From positions 1 through 42,118 of the forward strand of contig JABSQW010000175.1 of assembly GCA_013215605.1 (NCBI GenBank): a DNA stretch of 42,118 bases. Direction: 5' to 3'. Numbering within the stretch: the stretch's first letter is position 1; each line of letters starts with the position of its first letter. The notes beneath the pieces are model-generated. The model worked only from the letters and a program-made list of their open reading frames with translations. It searched no databases and had not been told where the DNA came from. This DNA comes from Myxococcales bacterium. Its GTDB lineage: Bacteria > Myxococcota_A > UBA9160 > SMWR01. Positions 7,552 to 15,310 of the stretch are shown piece by piece. The position numbers and the translations under genes are program-made.

Positions 7552-8705
7552 CCGCGGTGATGCTGGCAGTAGGTGACGCCTCGGGCGACGCCTACGCGGC
7601 CGACTTCGTGCGCGCGTTGCGCGAGCTTCGCCCCAACCTGCGCGCCCTCGGTCTGGGCGGCGAACAGATGGCGGCGGCGGGGGTGGAGCTCGTTGCGCAC
7701 CAGCGAGAGCTCGCGGTGGGCGGGTTCGTCGAGCTGCTTCCCGATCTCCACCGAGTCGTGCGCACGTGGTTTCGCGTGGGTGCTGCGCTCGACCGCACTC
7801 GGCCCGACCTTCTCGTGCTCGTCGACTCGGCGGGGTTCAACGTGCCCTTCGCCCGGCGGGCGCAGAGAAAAGGTGTGCCCATCCTCTACTACGTGTGTCC
7901 GCAGGTGTGGGCATGGCGCCGCCGCCGCGTGCGCAAGATCGCGCGCCGGGTCGACCGCCTGGCGGCGATCTTCCCCTTCGAGTCCGAGGTCTACGCGGGA
8001 TCCAAAGCGGCCGTCGACTACGTGGGTCATCCCCTCGTGGATCGCCTCGGCGCAGAGGCGCCACGCGACCGCGAAGCGGCTCGCAGGTCCCTCGGTCTGC
8101 CCGCCGCTGCCACGGTGGTGGCGCTCTTCCCCGGGAGCCGACGCGACGAGGTGCGCCACTGCTTGCCTGTGATGACCGACGCGGCGGCCGCGATGCTCGC
8201 GCGACGCCCGGAGCTGCACTTCGCGCTTCCGGTGGCGCCGTCGCTCGAGCGCGCTTTCATCGAGCGGCGACTCGACGGCGCAAACGGCTCGCGCCTGCCG
8301 ATCCGCGTGGTCGAAGGACGTTCGCTCGACGTGCTCGTCGCATGTGACGTGGCGCTCTCCAAGCCGGGAACGACCACACTCGAGGCGGTGCTCCTCGAGC
8401 GTCCGCTCGTGGTGACGGCGCGCGCGTCGGCGCTCACCGCGGTGCTCGTGAGGCGACTCGTTCAGGTCGACTCGCTCACACTTCCGAACCTGATCGCGGG
8501 ACGCGCGATCGTCCCGGAGCTCCTGCAGGGGGACGCTGTCCCGGAACGGATCGCGGACGCCGTGCTCGATCTCCTCGACGGCGAACCGAGATCGCGTCAG
8601 CTCGCGGCGTTCGCCGATGTGCGCCGCGCGCTCGGGGGCGGCGGCGCCGCGCGTCGTGCTGCACAGGTGGCCGAGGAGATGCTCGTTGCGCGCGGCCTCG
8701 CATAG
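7548..8705 (+). CDS. lpxB: LpxB, lipid A disaccharide synthase
   Basis: A GT19 enzyme that joins UDP-2,3-diacylglucosamine and lipid X into the lipid A disaccharide. The 385-residue product has GDASGD near the N-terminus (E. coli GEASGD), the acidic loop VDSAGFN (Asp93), PQVWAW (118-123), PFE and VGHPL in the middle, and the nucleotide-binding SKPGTTTLEA block late in the protein. The GTG at 7548 overlaps the previous stop (GTGA), but GAGGAG at 7540-7545 is better placed for the GTG at 7557 or the ATG at 7560, so the true start may be 3-4 codons later. The gene's 3' end overlaps waaA by 20 bases. Confidence 0.93.
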   Translation: MTAVMLAVGDASGDAYAADFVRALRELRPNLRALGLGGEQMAAAGVELVAHQRELAVGGFVELLPDLHRVVRTWFRVGAALDRTRPDLLVLVDSAGFNVPFARRAQRKGVPILYYVCPQVWAWRRRRVRKIARRVDRLAAIFPFESEVYAGSKAAVDYVGHPLVDRLGAEAPRDREAARRSLGLPAAATVVALFPGSRRDEVRHCLPVMTDAAAAMLARRPELHFALPVAPSLERAFIERRLDGANGSRLPIRVVEGRSLDVLVACDVALSKPGTTTLEAVLLERPLVVTARASALTAVLVRRLVQVDSLTLPNLIAGRAIVPELLQGDAVPERIADAVLDLLDGEPRSRQLAAFADVRRALGGGGAARRAAQVAEEMLVARGLA

Positions 8706-9981
8706 CCTGGCCGCATTCAGCGCGATCGTTGCCGCACCGATCGCGGCTGCTGCCCTCGCTGCACGGCCCGACTGGCGCGAGGGGTTCGGTGAGCGTCTCG
8801 GGTGGCTCCCACTTACGGCGGGAGCGGGTGGGTCGTTCGGGGCGGGAGCGCCCCTCTGGATCCACGGGGCGAGCGTTGGCGAGGTGGTGGCAGCGTCACG
8901 CCTCGTCGAGGAGCTGCTCGGTGCCGGCGAGTCCGTCGTCGTGTCGACCACCACCACGAGCGGTCGGGCCGTGATGCGCCACCGGTTTCCCCACGTTCCG
9001 TGTCACCTCGCTCCGCTGGATCACGCGTGGACCGCCGCGGCCGCGCTGCGTCGCGTTGCGCCGCGCATGCTGGTGCTGGTCGAGACCGAGCTGTGGCCGG
9101 TGTGGATCGCCGAGGCCGACCGTCGTGGCGTCCCGGTGGTGGTGGTTTCGGGCCGCTTGTCCGATCGGGCGTTTCCCCGGTACCGGCGCCTTGCTCCGCT
9201 CGTGCGAAGAATGGTCGGGCGCATCTCCGCCGTGGGCGCGCGCACGGACGTCGACGCGAGGCGCTTCGTCGCCCTCGGCGCCGATCCGCGCCGTGTGAGC
9301 GTGACGGGTGATCTGAAGCTCGAACCGCCGGCGGATCCGCCGCCTCTCGCCGCCGATCTCGACGCGGCGCTGGGCGACGTGCCGCTGGTGGTGGCGGGCA
9401 GCACGCATCCGGGAGAGGACGAGGCCCTCCTCGATGCACTCGGTGCGCTCGAAGCGTCGGGCGCGGAGGCGGCCCTGCTACTCGCACCGCGCCACCCGCA
9501 CTCGAGCGAGGTGCTCGCCGACCGCGTGCGCGCATCGGGGCGCCAGCTGCTGTTGCGGTCCGCGCTCGCAGATGAGCGACTCGAGAGCGGCGGCGTGCTG
9601 CTGCTCGACACGCTGGGCGAGCTCGCGGCCGTCTACGCGCGGGCGCGGCTCGTCTTCGTGGGGGGGACGCTCGTGCCCGTCGGGGGACACAATCTGCTGG
9701 AACCGGTGTACGCGGGGTGCCCCGTGTTCTTCGGTCCGCACGTCGAGAACGCGAGCCATGCCGCGTCGATTCTCGAGCGCTCGGGCGCGGGCCAGCGCGT
9801 GTCCGACCCGGCGGCGCTCGCGGCGGCACTCGTTCACGCATTTCACTCCATCGAAGAACGCGAGCGGTGCGCGGCCGCCGGTCGCGCGGTCCTCGAGGCG
9901 CACCGCGGTGCCGTGCGGCGTTCGCTCGCGCTGATCCGCAGTCACCTCCTCGAGACGGCCGACGGGGCGCGACCTTCGTGA
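8686..9981 (+). CDS. waaA: WaaA (KdtA), Kdo transferase
   Basis: A GT30 enzyme adding Kdo to the lipid A precursor at the inner membrane. I choose the TTG at 8686 because GAGGAG lies 7 bases upstream inside lpxB and because it gives the normal N-terminus: a membrane-contacting helix (about 8-26) followed by W-R-E-G-F-G-E-R-L-G. The 431 residues match the family (about 425). The catalytic glutamate is in HGASVGE (Glu66), followed by VETELWPVW and the C-terminal VGGTLVPVGGHNLLEP block that binds CMP-Kdo. Whether one or two Kdo residues are added cannot be read from sequence. The end overlaps lpxK (GTGA). Confidence 0.93.
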   Translation: MRAASHSLAAFSAIVAAPIAAAALAARPDWREGFGERLGWLPLTAGAGGSFGAGAPLWIHGASVGEVVAASRLVEELLGAGESVVVSTTTTSGRAVMRHRFPHVPCHLAPLDHAWTAAAALRRVAPRMLVLVETELWPVWIAEADRRGVPVVVVSGRLSDRAFPRYRRLAPLVRRMVGRISAVGARTDVDARRFVALGADPRRVSVTGDLKLEPPADPPPLAADLDAALGDVPLVVAGSTHPGEDEALLDALGALEASGAEAALLLAPRHPHSSEVLADRVRASGRQLLLRSALADERLESGGVLLLDTLGELAAVYARARLVFVGGTLVPVGGHNLLEPVYAGCPVFFGPHVENASHAASILERSGAGQRVSDPAALAAALVHAFHSIEERERCAAAGRAVLEAHRGAVRRSLALIRSHLLETADGARPS

Positions 9982-11036
9982 GGGCCGCCTGGATCTGGCC
10001 GAGCGGCCGCGAGTCGATCGCGCGCCGGCTCCTGCTGTCGCCGCTCGTCCCCTTTTCGTGGATGGTCGCGGCGGGAGCGGCGATCGACCGCGCCGTCCAC
10101 ACGCGCGGCTGGCGGCGGGTTGCAAAGCTCTCGGGGAAGGTGGTGAGCGTCGGCAACCTGGTCGTCGGTGGCACCGCGAAGACGCCCGCCGCCGCGTGGC
10201 TCGCGCGCTCGCTGCAGCGCCGCGGACACCGGGTGGCGCTCGCCAGCCGTGGTACCGGTCGTCGCGTGCGCGAGAAGGTGCTCGTCGTCTCCGACGGGCG
10301 CTTCGTGCGGTCCCGCGCCGAGAACGCGGGGGACGAGCCGATGCTGCTCTCCGCACAGGCGTCGGGCGTTCCGGTCGTCGTCGCCCGGACCCGCGAGCTC
10401 GCCGGCCTGCGCGCGCTGTCGGCCTTTGGGAGCGAGCTTCTCGTCCTCGATGATGGCTTTCACCACCACCGCCTGTACCGCGATGTCGACCTGGTGATGA
10501 TCGACGCAGCCGTCGGCTTTGGAAACGGCGCGGTCCTCCCGCGCGGACCGTTGCGCGAGCGCATGAGCGCGCTGCGCTTTGCCGATGCCGTAGGCATCGT
10601 CGACGGACCGCTCAGCGAGGACGACGACGCCGCGCTGCGTCGCCATGCACCCGACGTTCTCCGCTTCGACGCTCATCGCCGCCCGCGTGCGCTGCGTAGC
10701 CTCGCGGGCGGCGAGGAGGCCTCCCCGCGCTGTCTCGCGAATCGCGAGGTGGGCATGCTGGCTGCCATCGCGAGGCCCGAGGGCTTTCGCGCGACCCTCG
10801 AAGACCTGGGCGCGAGGGTGGTGGCCGAGCGCTGCTTCAGGGATCACCACCGCTACCGCGCCCGCGACCTCGTGGGTCTCCGCCGCGACGCTGAGATCTG
10901 GGTGACGACGGAGAAGGACGCCGTGAAGATCACGCCGTCGTGGGTGCGCGGCGTTGACGTTCGCACGCTCCTCATCGACTTCGACGTCGAGGCGCCGGCC
11001 GTGCTCCTCGACTGGCTCGAAGCCCGGCTCCGCTAG
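9978..11036 (+). CDS. lpxK: LpxK, tetraacyldisaccharide 4'-kinase, with altered P-loop
   Basis: A membrane-associated P-loop kinase that phosphorylates the lipid A disaccharide at the 4'-position. The 352-residue protein (GTG start overlapping the waaA stop) has an N-terminal amphipathic and hydrophobic region (about 14-37), VGNLVVGG leading into the P-loop, DDGFHHHRL (Asp158-Asp159) equivalent to the DDG(F/L)QH motif, LPRGPLRE, and FRDHHRY late in the protein, which carries the second catalytic histidine. The P-loop reads GGTAKTP (64-70) where the family has GGTGKTP or similar, so Ala67 replaces the last conserved glycine, and SRGYGR reads SRGTGR. All other motifs are intact, so I expect a functional enzyme. 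Confidence 0.92.
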   Translation: MRAAWIWPSGRESIARRLLLSPLVPFSWMVAAGAAIDRAVHTRGWRRVAKLSGKVVSVGNLVVGGTAKTPAAAWLARSLQRRGHRVALASRGTGRRVREKVLVVSDGRFVRSRAENAGDEPMLLSAQASGVPVVVARTRELAGLRALSAFGSELLVLDDGFHHHRLYRDVDLVMIDAAVGFGNGAVLPRGPLRERMSALRFADAVGIVDGPLSEDDDAALRRHAPDVLRFDAHRRPRALRSLAGGEEASPRCLANREVGMLAAIARPEGFRATLEDLGARVVAERCFRDHHRYRARDLVGLRRDAEIWVTTEKDAVKITPSWVRGVDVRTLLIDFDVEAPAVLLDWLEARLR

Positions 11037-11040
11037 CGCG

Positions 11041-11085
11041 GCCAGCCGAATTCCGGATTCTCGTTGGGTCGGGGGTCAGCTGGCC
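11041..11085. terminator. Weak inverted repeat between convergent lpxK and LPS kinase genes
   Basis: GGCCAGC (11041-11047) and GCTGGCC (11079-11085) could pair across a 31-base loop. The right arm lies inside the 3' end of the minus-strand kinase gene, and there is no T-run. It is the only symmetry I see in this convergent junction, and it is a weak candidate for a bidirectional terminator. Confidence 0.2.
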
Positions 11086-11951
11086 AGGCGGGAGGCGAGG
11101 GAGTAGCCGAGGCGGTGGAGGTTCAGGCGCGCCGTCTCGCGTGGGAGGGTTCGCTCGAGGGCTCGCTGTAGCGCGGGTTCGCCGCGTGTGTACGCCTGCG
11201 TGAACGCCTCGATGCCGGTTGCCGCGAGGCGATCGGCGATGCCGCGTTTCACAGCGGATCGGAACAGTCGCATCAGCTCTGCCATGCGCCGGCCCGCGTC
11301 CGGCGGTGCACCCGCCGACGCGCGGTCGAGGTCGATCACGAGGACGCGTGGCGCGTTGCCCGCCGCGTCTTCTTGCACCAGGAGGTTTCCGAGGTGGAGA
11401 TCTCTGTGCGATCCGCCCGCGTCGTGGAAGCGGCGCACGGCCTCCCCTGCCGCCGACGCCGCACGCGCGATCCGCTCGGCCGCCGCGTCTGCATCTCGAT
11501 CGGCGAGCCAGGTTGCGGCGTTCGGGGCGTTGGCCACGTGCAGCGTTCCCACGCAGACGCGCCAGACACCGCTGCGACGGCGTTCGCCCAGCGCGACCAG
11601 GGGGCGCGGCACGGGCGCGCCGTCGCGGCGCAGCGTCCGGGTGGTCTCGAGCTCGGCGTGCTGGCGCCCGAGGCCCGGCCACGCGTCTCGCAGCAGGGGG
11701 CGAAGCCACCCCCCGTGAAGCGCCAACCGCAGGTGGAGGTGCTCTCCTCGGCCGGGTAGCTCGAGCACGGTCGTGGGCGCGCGTCCGCGGGGGCCGTTCG
11801 CGACATCGAACAGCTCGGCCAGGCGCCCGGGGTCGAATAATCCGAGCGCGCGGAGATCGGCCGCGTAGCCGGCGTCCACCCACGCCGCGATCCGACGCGA
11901 AGCCGTCCGCTCGTCCACGACCCGGAACGCGGTGTCGATTTCGGAGGACAT
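11076..11951 (-). CDS. LPS-core/Kdo kinase family protein (KdkA/WaaP/InaA-like)
   Basis: A 291-residue protein with a eukaryote-like kinase fold. The catalytic loop HRDLHLGN (182-189) is followed by VIDLDRA (205-211), equivalent to HRD...N and DFG-type metal binding. The N-terminal lobe is weaker, as usual for Kdo kinases and WaaP-type heptose kinases. It would phosphorylate Kdo or heptose of the LPS core, strengthening the outer membrane. I start at the ATG at 11951 (GGTGGGGG just upstream) rather than the TTG 8 codons earlier. It is convergent with lpxK and divergent from the heptosyltransferase-like gene. The exact sugar cannot be read from the sequence; a small-molecule phosphotransferase is a less likely alternative. 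Confidence 0.8.
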   Translation of the reverse strand: MSSEIDTAFRVVDERTASRRIAAWVDAGYAADLRALGLFDPGRLAELFDVANGPRGRAPTTVLELPGRGEHLHLRLALHGGWLRPLLRDAWPGLGRQHAELETTRTLRRDGAPVPRPLVALGERRRSGVWRVCVGTLHVANAPNAATWLADRDADAAAERIARAASAAGEAVRRFHDAGGSHRDLHLGNLLVQEDAAGNAPRVLVIDLDRASAGAPPDAGRRMAELMRLFRSAVKRGIADRLAATGIEAFTQAYTRGEPALQRALERTLPRETARLNLHRLGYSLASRLAS

Positions 11952-12051
11952 CACCCCCACCAGTTCGTTGAACAAGACCCAACGCGACGGGCCGCGTCTG
12001 GAAATCCGAGGCTAGTTCGTCTGAGCTTCGTTCGCTTTCGGCTCACTGCGC

Positions 12052-12077
12052 GGAGGCCGACTCTCGAGTCGACCTCC
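12052..12077. repeat. 26-base inverted repeat in the divergent kinase/GT9 region
   Basis: Arms GGAGGCCGACTC (12052-12063) and GAGTCGACCTCC (12066-12077) are complementary at 11 of 12 positions with a 2-base centre. It lies between two divergently transcribed LPS genes, 100 bases before the kinase start and 13 bases before a second palindrome. As DNA it is a good dimeric-repressor operator shape; as RNA it would be a hairpin with too tight a loop, so an operator is more likely. Confidence 0.45.
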
Positions 12078-12089
12078 TGGCCCCGAGAG

Positions 12090-12105
12090 CGGTGTCCGGA
12101 CACCG
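12090..12105. promoter_or_regulatory. 16-base perfect palindrome, candidate operator
   Basis: CGGTGTCCGGACACCG is its own reverse complement over all 16 bases. It sits 8 bases before a TATCCT (12113-12118) that could be a -10 element for the following glycosyltransferase run. Together with the 12052-12077 repeat it gives two symmetric sites in about 54 bases. If the longest reading of the GT9 gene were correct, the palindrome would lie over its first codons. Confidence 0.4.
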
Positions 12106-13279
12106 GGAACGGTATCCTAGAGAGCGTCCTTCCCCCTTTCGAGGCGCAGCCATCCCGTTCTGCCGAAATCCCCTGTCTCGACCGCCCGAGGCCGACCGCA
12201 TTCTTGTGATTCGACTGGGGGCGTTGGGGGACGTCGTGCGCACGCTGCCGGCCGTTTCGAGCCTGCGCGCGGCGTATCCGGGCGCGCATCTCGCGTGGCT
12301 CGTCGAGCCGTCCGCGGCGACCGCGCTCGAGGAACAGCCGTGGATCGACGAGGTGCTCGTCTTCCCGCGGCCGAAGCTCTCGGCGGCGCTTCGCCAGCGA
12401 CAGCTCGAGCCGCTCCTCGCACTGCTCGGCGGCTTCGTCTCGACGCTGCGCGCGCGGCGGTTCGATCTCGTGGTCGACTTCCACTCGCTGCTGCGCTCCG
12501 CGCTGCTCTCGTGGGTCTCGGGGGCGCGCCGACGCGTCGGCCTGGCGTCCCCGTTCGGCACGGAGGGGTCGTGGTGGCTCGCCGGAGAGACCGCAGAGCT
12601 CGAGCCCGCGAAGCTGTCGCGCTTCGACCGCAACTCGGGGCTCGTCGAGTACCTCGGCGTCGAAGCCAAGCTGGCCGCGCAGCCGTTCGCGGTGTCACCG
12701 GCGGATCGCGCGCGAGCCGAGGCGAGCCTCGCACCGGGGCGCGTGCCCGTGGCGTTGCATCCCGGCACGAGCGAGGGCACGCCGTACAAGCGTTGGCGCG
12801 TCGATGGCTATTCCGAGCTCGCGCGTCGGCTGCGCGACGAGGACGGCTTGCCGAGCGTCGTGACGTACGGGCCTGCGCGCGAAGACCGGGCGTTGGCGGA
12901 GGCCGTGGTCGAGGGCTCCGACGGCGCGGCTCGCCTCGCGCCGCAGACGCTCACCCTGCGCGAGCTGGCCGCGCTGATGGCGTCGGTCCGCATCTGCGTC
13001 GGGGCCGACACGGGGCCGCTCCACGTCGCGTCGCTCGTCGGGACTCCGGTGGTGCAGCTGTTGGGACCCACGGACCCGGTGGAGAACGCCCCGTTTTCGT
13101 CGACGCCCTCGCGCAGCCTGCGCACCGGCATCGAATGCAGCCCCTGCCGGAATGGCTGCGCCGCCGCGACGTGCATGCGCGAGATCGACCCGGAGTCGGT
13201 GCTCTGCGCCGTTCGCGACCTCCTCGGCGGCTCGGCGCTCCCGGAGTGGACCACGGCAGTGATCAGGGGGGCGGCGTGA
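12092..13279 (+). CDS. Glycosyltransferase family 9, heptosyltransferase-like (WaaC/WaaF)
   Basis: ADP-heptose:LPS heptosyltransferase family, GT-B fold, acting on the cytoplasmic face of the inner membrane. Recognisable blocks are ILVIRLGALGDVVRTLPA at the N-terminus, VALHPGTS midway, VGADTGPLHVASLVGTPVV in the donor-binding half, then LLGPTDP and a Cys-rich segment CSPCRNGC-x5-C seen in many WaaF-type enzymes. The coordinates give the longest frame (GTG 12092, 395 residues), but the first roughly 36 residues are Arg/Pro-rich and unlike the family. The family homology begins near 12197, and the only conventional later start is GTG 12206, which clips the first beta strand. It overlaps the next gene (GTGA). 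Which heptose position it serves is unknown. Confidence 0.87.
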   Translation: MSGHRERYPRERPSPFRGAAIPFCRNPLSRPPEADRILVIRLGALGDVVRTLPAVSSLRAAYPGAHLAWLVEPSAATALEEQPWIDEVLVFPRPKLSAALRQRQLEPLLALLGGFVSTLRARRFDLVVDFHSLLRSALLSWVSGARRRVGLASPFGTEGSWWLAGETAELEPAKLSRFDRNSGLVEYLGVEAKLAAQPFAVSPADRARAEASLAPGRVPVALHPGTSEGTPYKRWRVDGYSELARRLRDEDGLPSVVTYGPAREDRALAEAVVEGSDGAARLAPQTLTLRELAALMASVRICVGADTGPLHVASLVGTPVVQLLGPTDPVENAPFSSTPSRSLRTGIECSPCRNGCAAATCMREIDPESVLCAVRDLLGGSALPEWTTAVIRGAA

Positions 13280-14304
13280 ACGATCTGTCGATCGTCGTCG
13301 TCACGTGGAACACGCGGGATCTCGTGATCGAATGCCTGGTCTCGATCGATCGAGCGCTCGAGTGGGGCTCGAAGCTCGCTGTCGAGATCCTCGTCGTGGA
13401 CAACGGATCGACGGACGGCACCTGCGAGGCGGTGCGCGAGTGTTTTCCCGACGCCAGGTTGATCGCGCGCCCGCGCAACGGCGGCTTCGCTGCCGGCGCA
13501 AACCACGGCATTCGGGAGGCCTCGGGCCGTCACATCCTACTCCTGAACAGCGACGCGAAGCTGGAGCCGGGAACCCTCGAAGCCTGTGTGGGCTACCTCG
13601 ACGACCATCCGGACGTCGGCATCGTCGGCCCCCAGCTCGTCAATCCCGACGGCTCGCGCCAGAACTCGATCCACAACTTCCCCATGCTGGCCACAGAGCT
13701 GTTGCCGAAGGGGATTTTCCAGTTCTTCTTGCGCCGACGCTTTCCGTCGCGCCGCTGGACGGGTTCCAAACCAGTCGACGTCGAAGCCGTGGTGGGGGCT
13801 GCGCTCTTCGTGCGCCGAAGCGTCGTGCGACGCGTCGGAGCACTCTGCGAGGACTACTTCTTCTTCCTCGAAGAGACCGACTGGTGTTGGCGCGTGCGCA
13901 AAGCCGGCTGGCGGGTGGTCCTGCTTCCCAGCGTCGAGGTGATCCACCTCTCGGGCGCCAGCAGCAAGCGCAAGTATCCGGCGCTGACGAAGATCGAGTA
14001 CCACCGATCGCTCTACCGCTTCTTTCGGACGTACCGCGGGATGACGTCGGCGGCCCTGGTATTCGCGTTGCGCTTCGCGAAAGCTCTCTTCTACGTGGTC
14101 TCGAAGTCCCCAAGCCTGGCTTTCGGCGCCGTGCCGCGCGCGCGCTGGCTGGCGTACCGCGACGTGTTCGATTGGCACGTGCGTGGATGTCCCCGCGCAG
14201 TCGGTCTTGGCGACTCTCCCGCGGATCCGCTGCACGCAAAAACCGAGCGAACACCGCCGCCGGGCCGACCGGCACCGATACAGCAATCTGATGTCCGTGC
14301 TTGA
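13276..14304 (+). CDS. GT2 glycosyltransferase, rhamnosyltransferase-like
   Basis: A 342-residue family 2 glycosyltransferase (GT-A fold). It has the opening VVVTWNTRDLV, VDNGSTDGT for nucleotide binding, NGGFAAGANHGI, the metal-binding acidic motif NSDAKLEPG, and the acceptor-side FFFLEETDWCWR (ED-W motif). It ends with a basic, partly hydrophobic tail that likely contacts the membrane. This layout is typical of WbbL-like rhamnosyltransferases and related O-antigen or core enzymes. The GTG start overlaps the preceding stop; its own end overlaps hldA by 14 bases. The last roughly 30 residues are Pro/Arg-rich and look poorly conserved. Donor and acceptor sugars cannot be assigned. Confidence 0.85.
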   Translation: MNDLSIVVVTWNTRDLVIECLVSIDRALEWGSKLAVEILVVDNGSTDGTCEAVRECFPDARLIARPRNGGFAAGANHGIREASGRHILLLNSDAKLEPGTLEACVGYLDDHPDVGIVGPQLVNPDGSRQNSIHNFPMLATELLPKGIFQFFLRRRFPSRRWTGSKPVDVEAVVGAALFVRRSVVRRVGALCEDYFFFLEETDWCWRVRKAGWRVVLLPSVEVIHLSGASSKRKYPALTKIEYHRSLYRFFRTYRGMTSAALVFALRFAKALFYVVSKSPSLAFGAVPRARWLAYRDVFDWHVRGCPRAVGLGDSPADPLHAKTERTPPPGRPAPIQQSDVRA

Positions 14305-15310
14305 ACCGTCGCGCCTCGCGGATTTGGTCGAGGGCTTCTCGAAGCTCCGCCTGCTCGTGGTCGGGGACCTCGTCGTCGACGGCTACGTCTGGGGCGACGC
14401 CGATCGCGTGAGTCCCGAGGCGCCGGTGCCGGTGGTGAAGGTGAGCTCCGTGTCGGAGGTGCTCGGCGGCGCGGCGAACGTGGCGCGCAACGCCGTGGCC
14501 CTCGGGGCGTCCGCCTCGTTTTGCGGCGTGGTGGGCGACGACGACGACGGCCGCCGGGCGGCAGTGCTGCTCGACGATCTCGGCGTCGATCCGTCGGGGC
14601 TCGTCTGCGCGGAGGGGCGACCCACCACGCGCAAGACGCGGGTGATCGCGCGCTCCCAACAGCTCGTGCGCTTCGACCGCGAAACGACCGCCCCCCTGGC
14701 TCCGCGCGACGCTCGGGCCCTCGAGGAGGCGGTGGCGCGGGCGATGCCCGGCGCCGACGGGGCGGTGGCCGCGGACTACGGCAAGGGCGTGTTGGCGCCG
14801 GGGACCGCGACGGCAATCATGGCCCTCTTCCGTGAGGCTGGCCTTCCGGTGGTGGTCGACCCAAAGGACTCTGTAACGTCCTACCGTGGCGCCGCGCTGC
14901 TGAAACCCAATCTCCGAGAAGCTGAGAAGCTCTCTGGCATCGAGATTCGCGGAGCCGGGGATCTGGGCCGGGCTGTGGCAGTGCTCCGACGAGACATCGG
15001 CGGGGGCGCGGTGGTCGTGACCAAGGGTGGCGAGGGCATGTCGCTGTTCGACGCAGACGAGAACCGAAACGCCGAGATCGACGTACCCACCGTGGGCCGC
15101 GAGGTCTACGATGTTCAGGGCGCTGGCGACACCGTGAGCGCCGCGCTCGCGCTGTCGCTGCGCGCTGGATCGACGCTGCTCGAGGCGGCTGTCATCGCCA
15201 ACGCGGCCGCCAGCGTGGTCGTGGGAAAGATCGGCACGGCGACGGCCGACGCCGATGAAGTGCGTGAGCTGCTACCCGCAGCGATCGCCGCAGCCGGAGG
15301 GCGCTCGTGA
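14291..15310 (+). CDS. hldA: HldA, D-glycero-beta-D-manno-heptose-7-phosphate kinase
   Basis: A 339-residue PfkB-family kinase corresponding to the N-terminal half of E. coli HldE. Motifs are VVGDLVVDGYVWG at the start, SPEAPVPV, GGAANVARNA for sugar binding, DYGKGVL and DPKD in the middle, KPNLREAE, and the catalytic GAGDT (277-281). It makes heptose-1,7-bisphosphate for ADP-heptose, the donor for the adjacent GT9 enzyme. The nucleotidyltransferase half of HldE is absent, so a separate HldC-like enzyme must exist elsewhere. ATG start 14 bases inside the GT2 gene; the stop overlaps yicC (GTGA). A generic PfkB sugar kinase is an alternative, but the SPEAPVPV motif and context argue for HldA. 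Confidence 0.87.
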   Translation: MSVLEPSRLADLVEGFSKLRLLVVGDLVVDGYVWGDADRVSPEAPVPVVKVSSVSEVLGGAANVARNAVALGASASFCGVVGDDDDGRRAAVLLDDLGVDPSGLVCAEGRPTTRKTRVIARSQQLVRFDRETTAPLAPRDARALEEAVARAMPGADGAVAADYGKGVLAPGTATAIMALFREAGLPVVVDPKDSVTSYRGAALLKPNLREAEKLSGIEIRGAGDLGRAVAVLRRDIGGGAVVVTKGGEGMSLFDADENRNAEIDVPTVGREVYDVQGAGDTVSAALALSLRAGSTLLEAAVIANAAASVVVGKIGTATADADEVRELLPAAIAAAGGRS

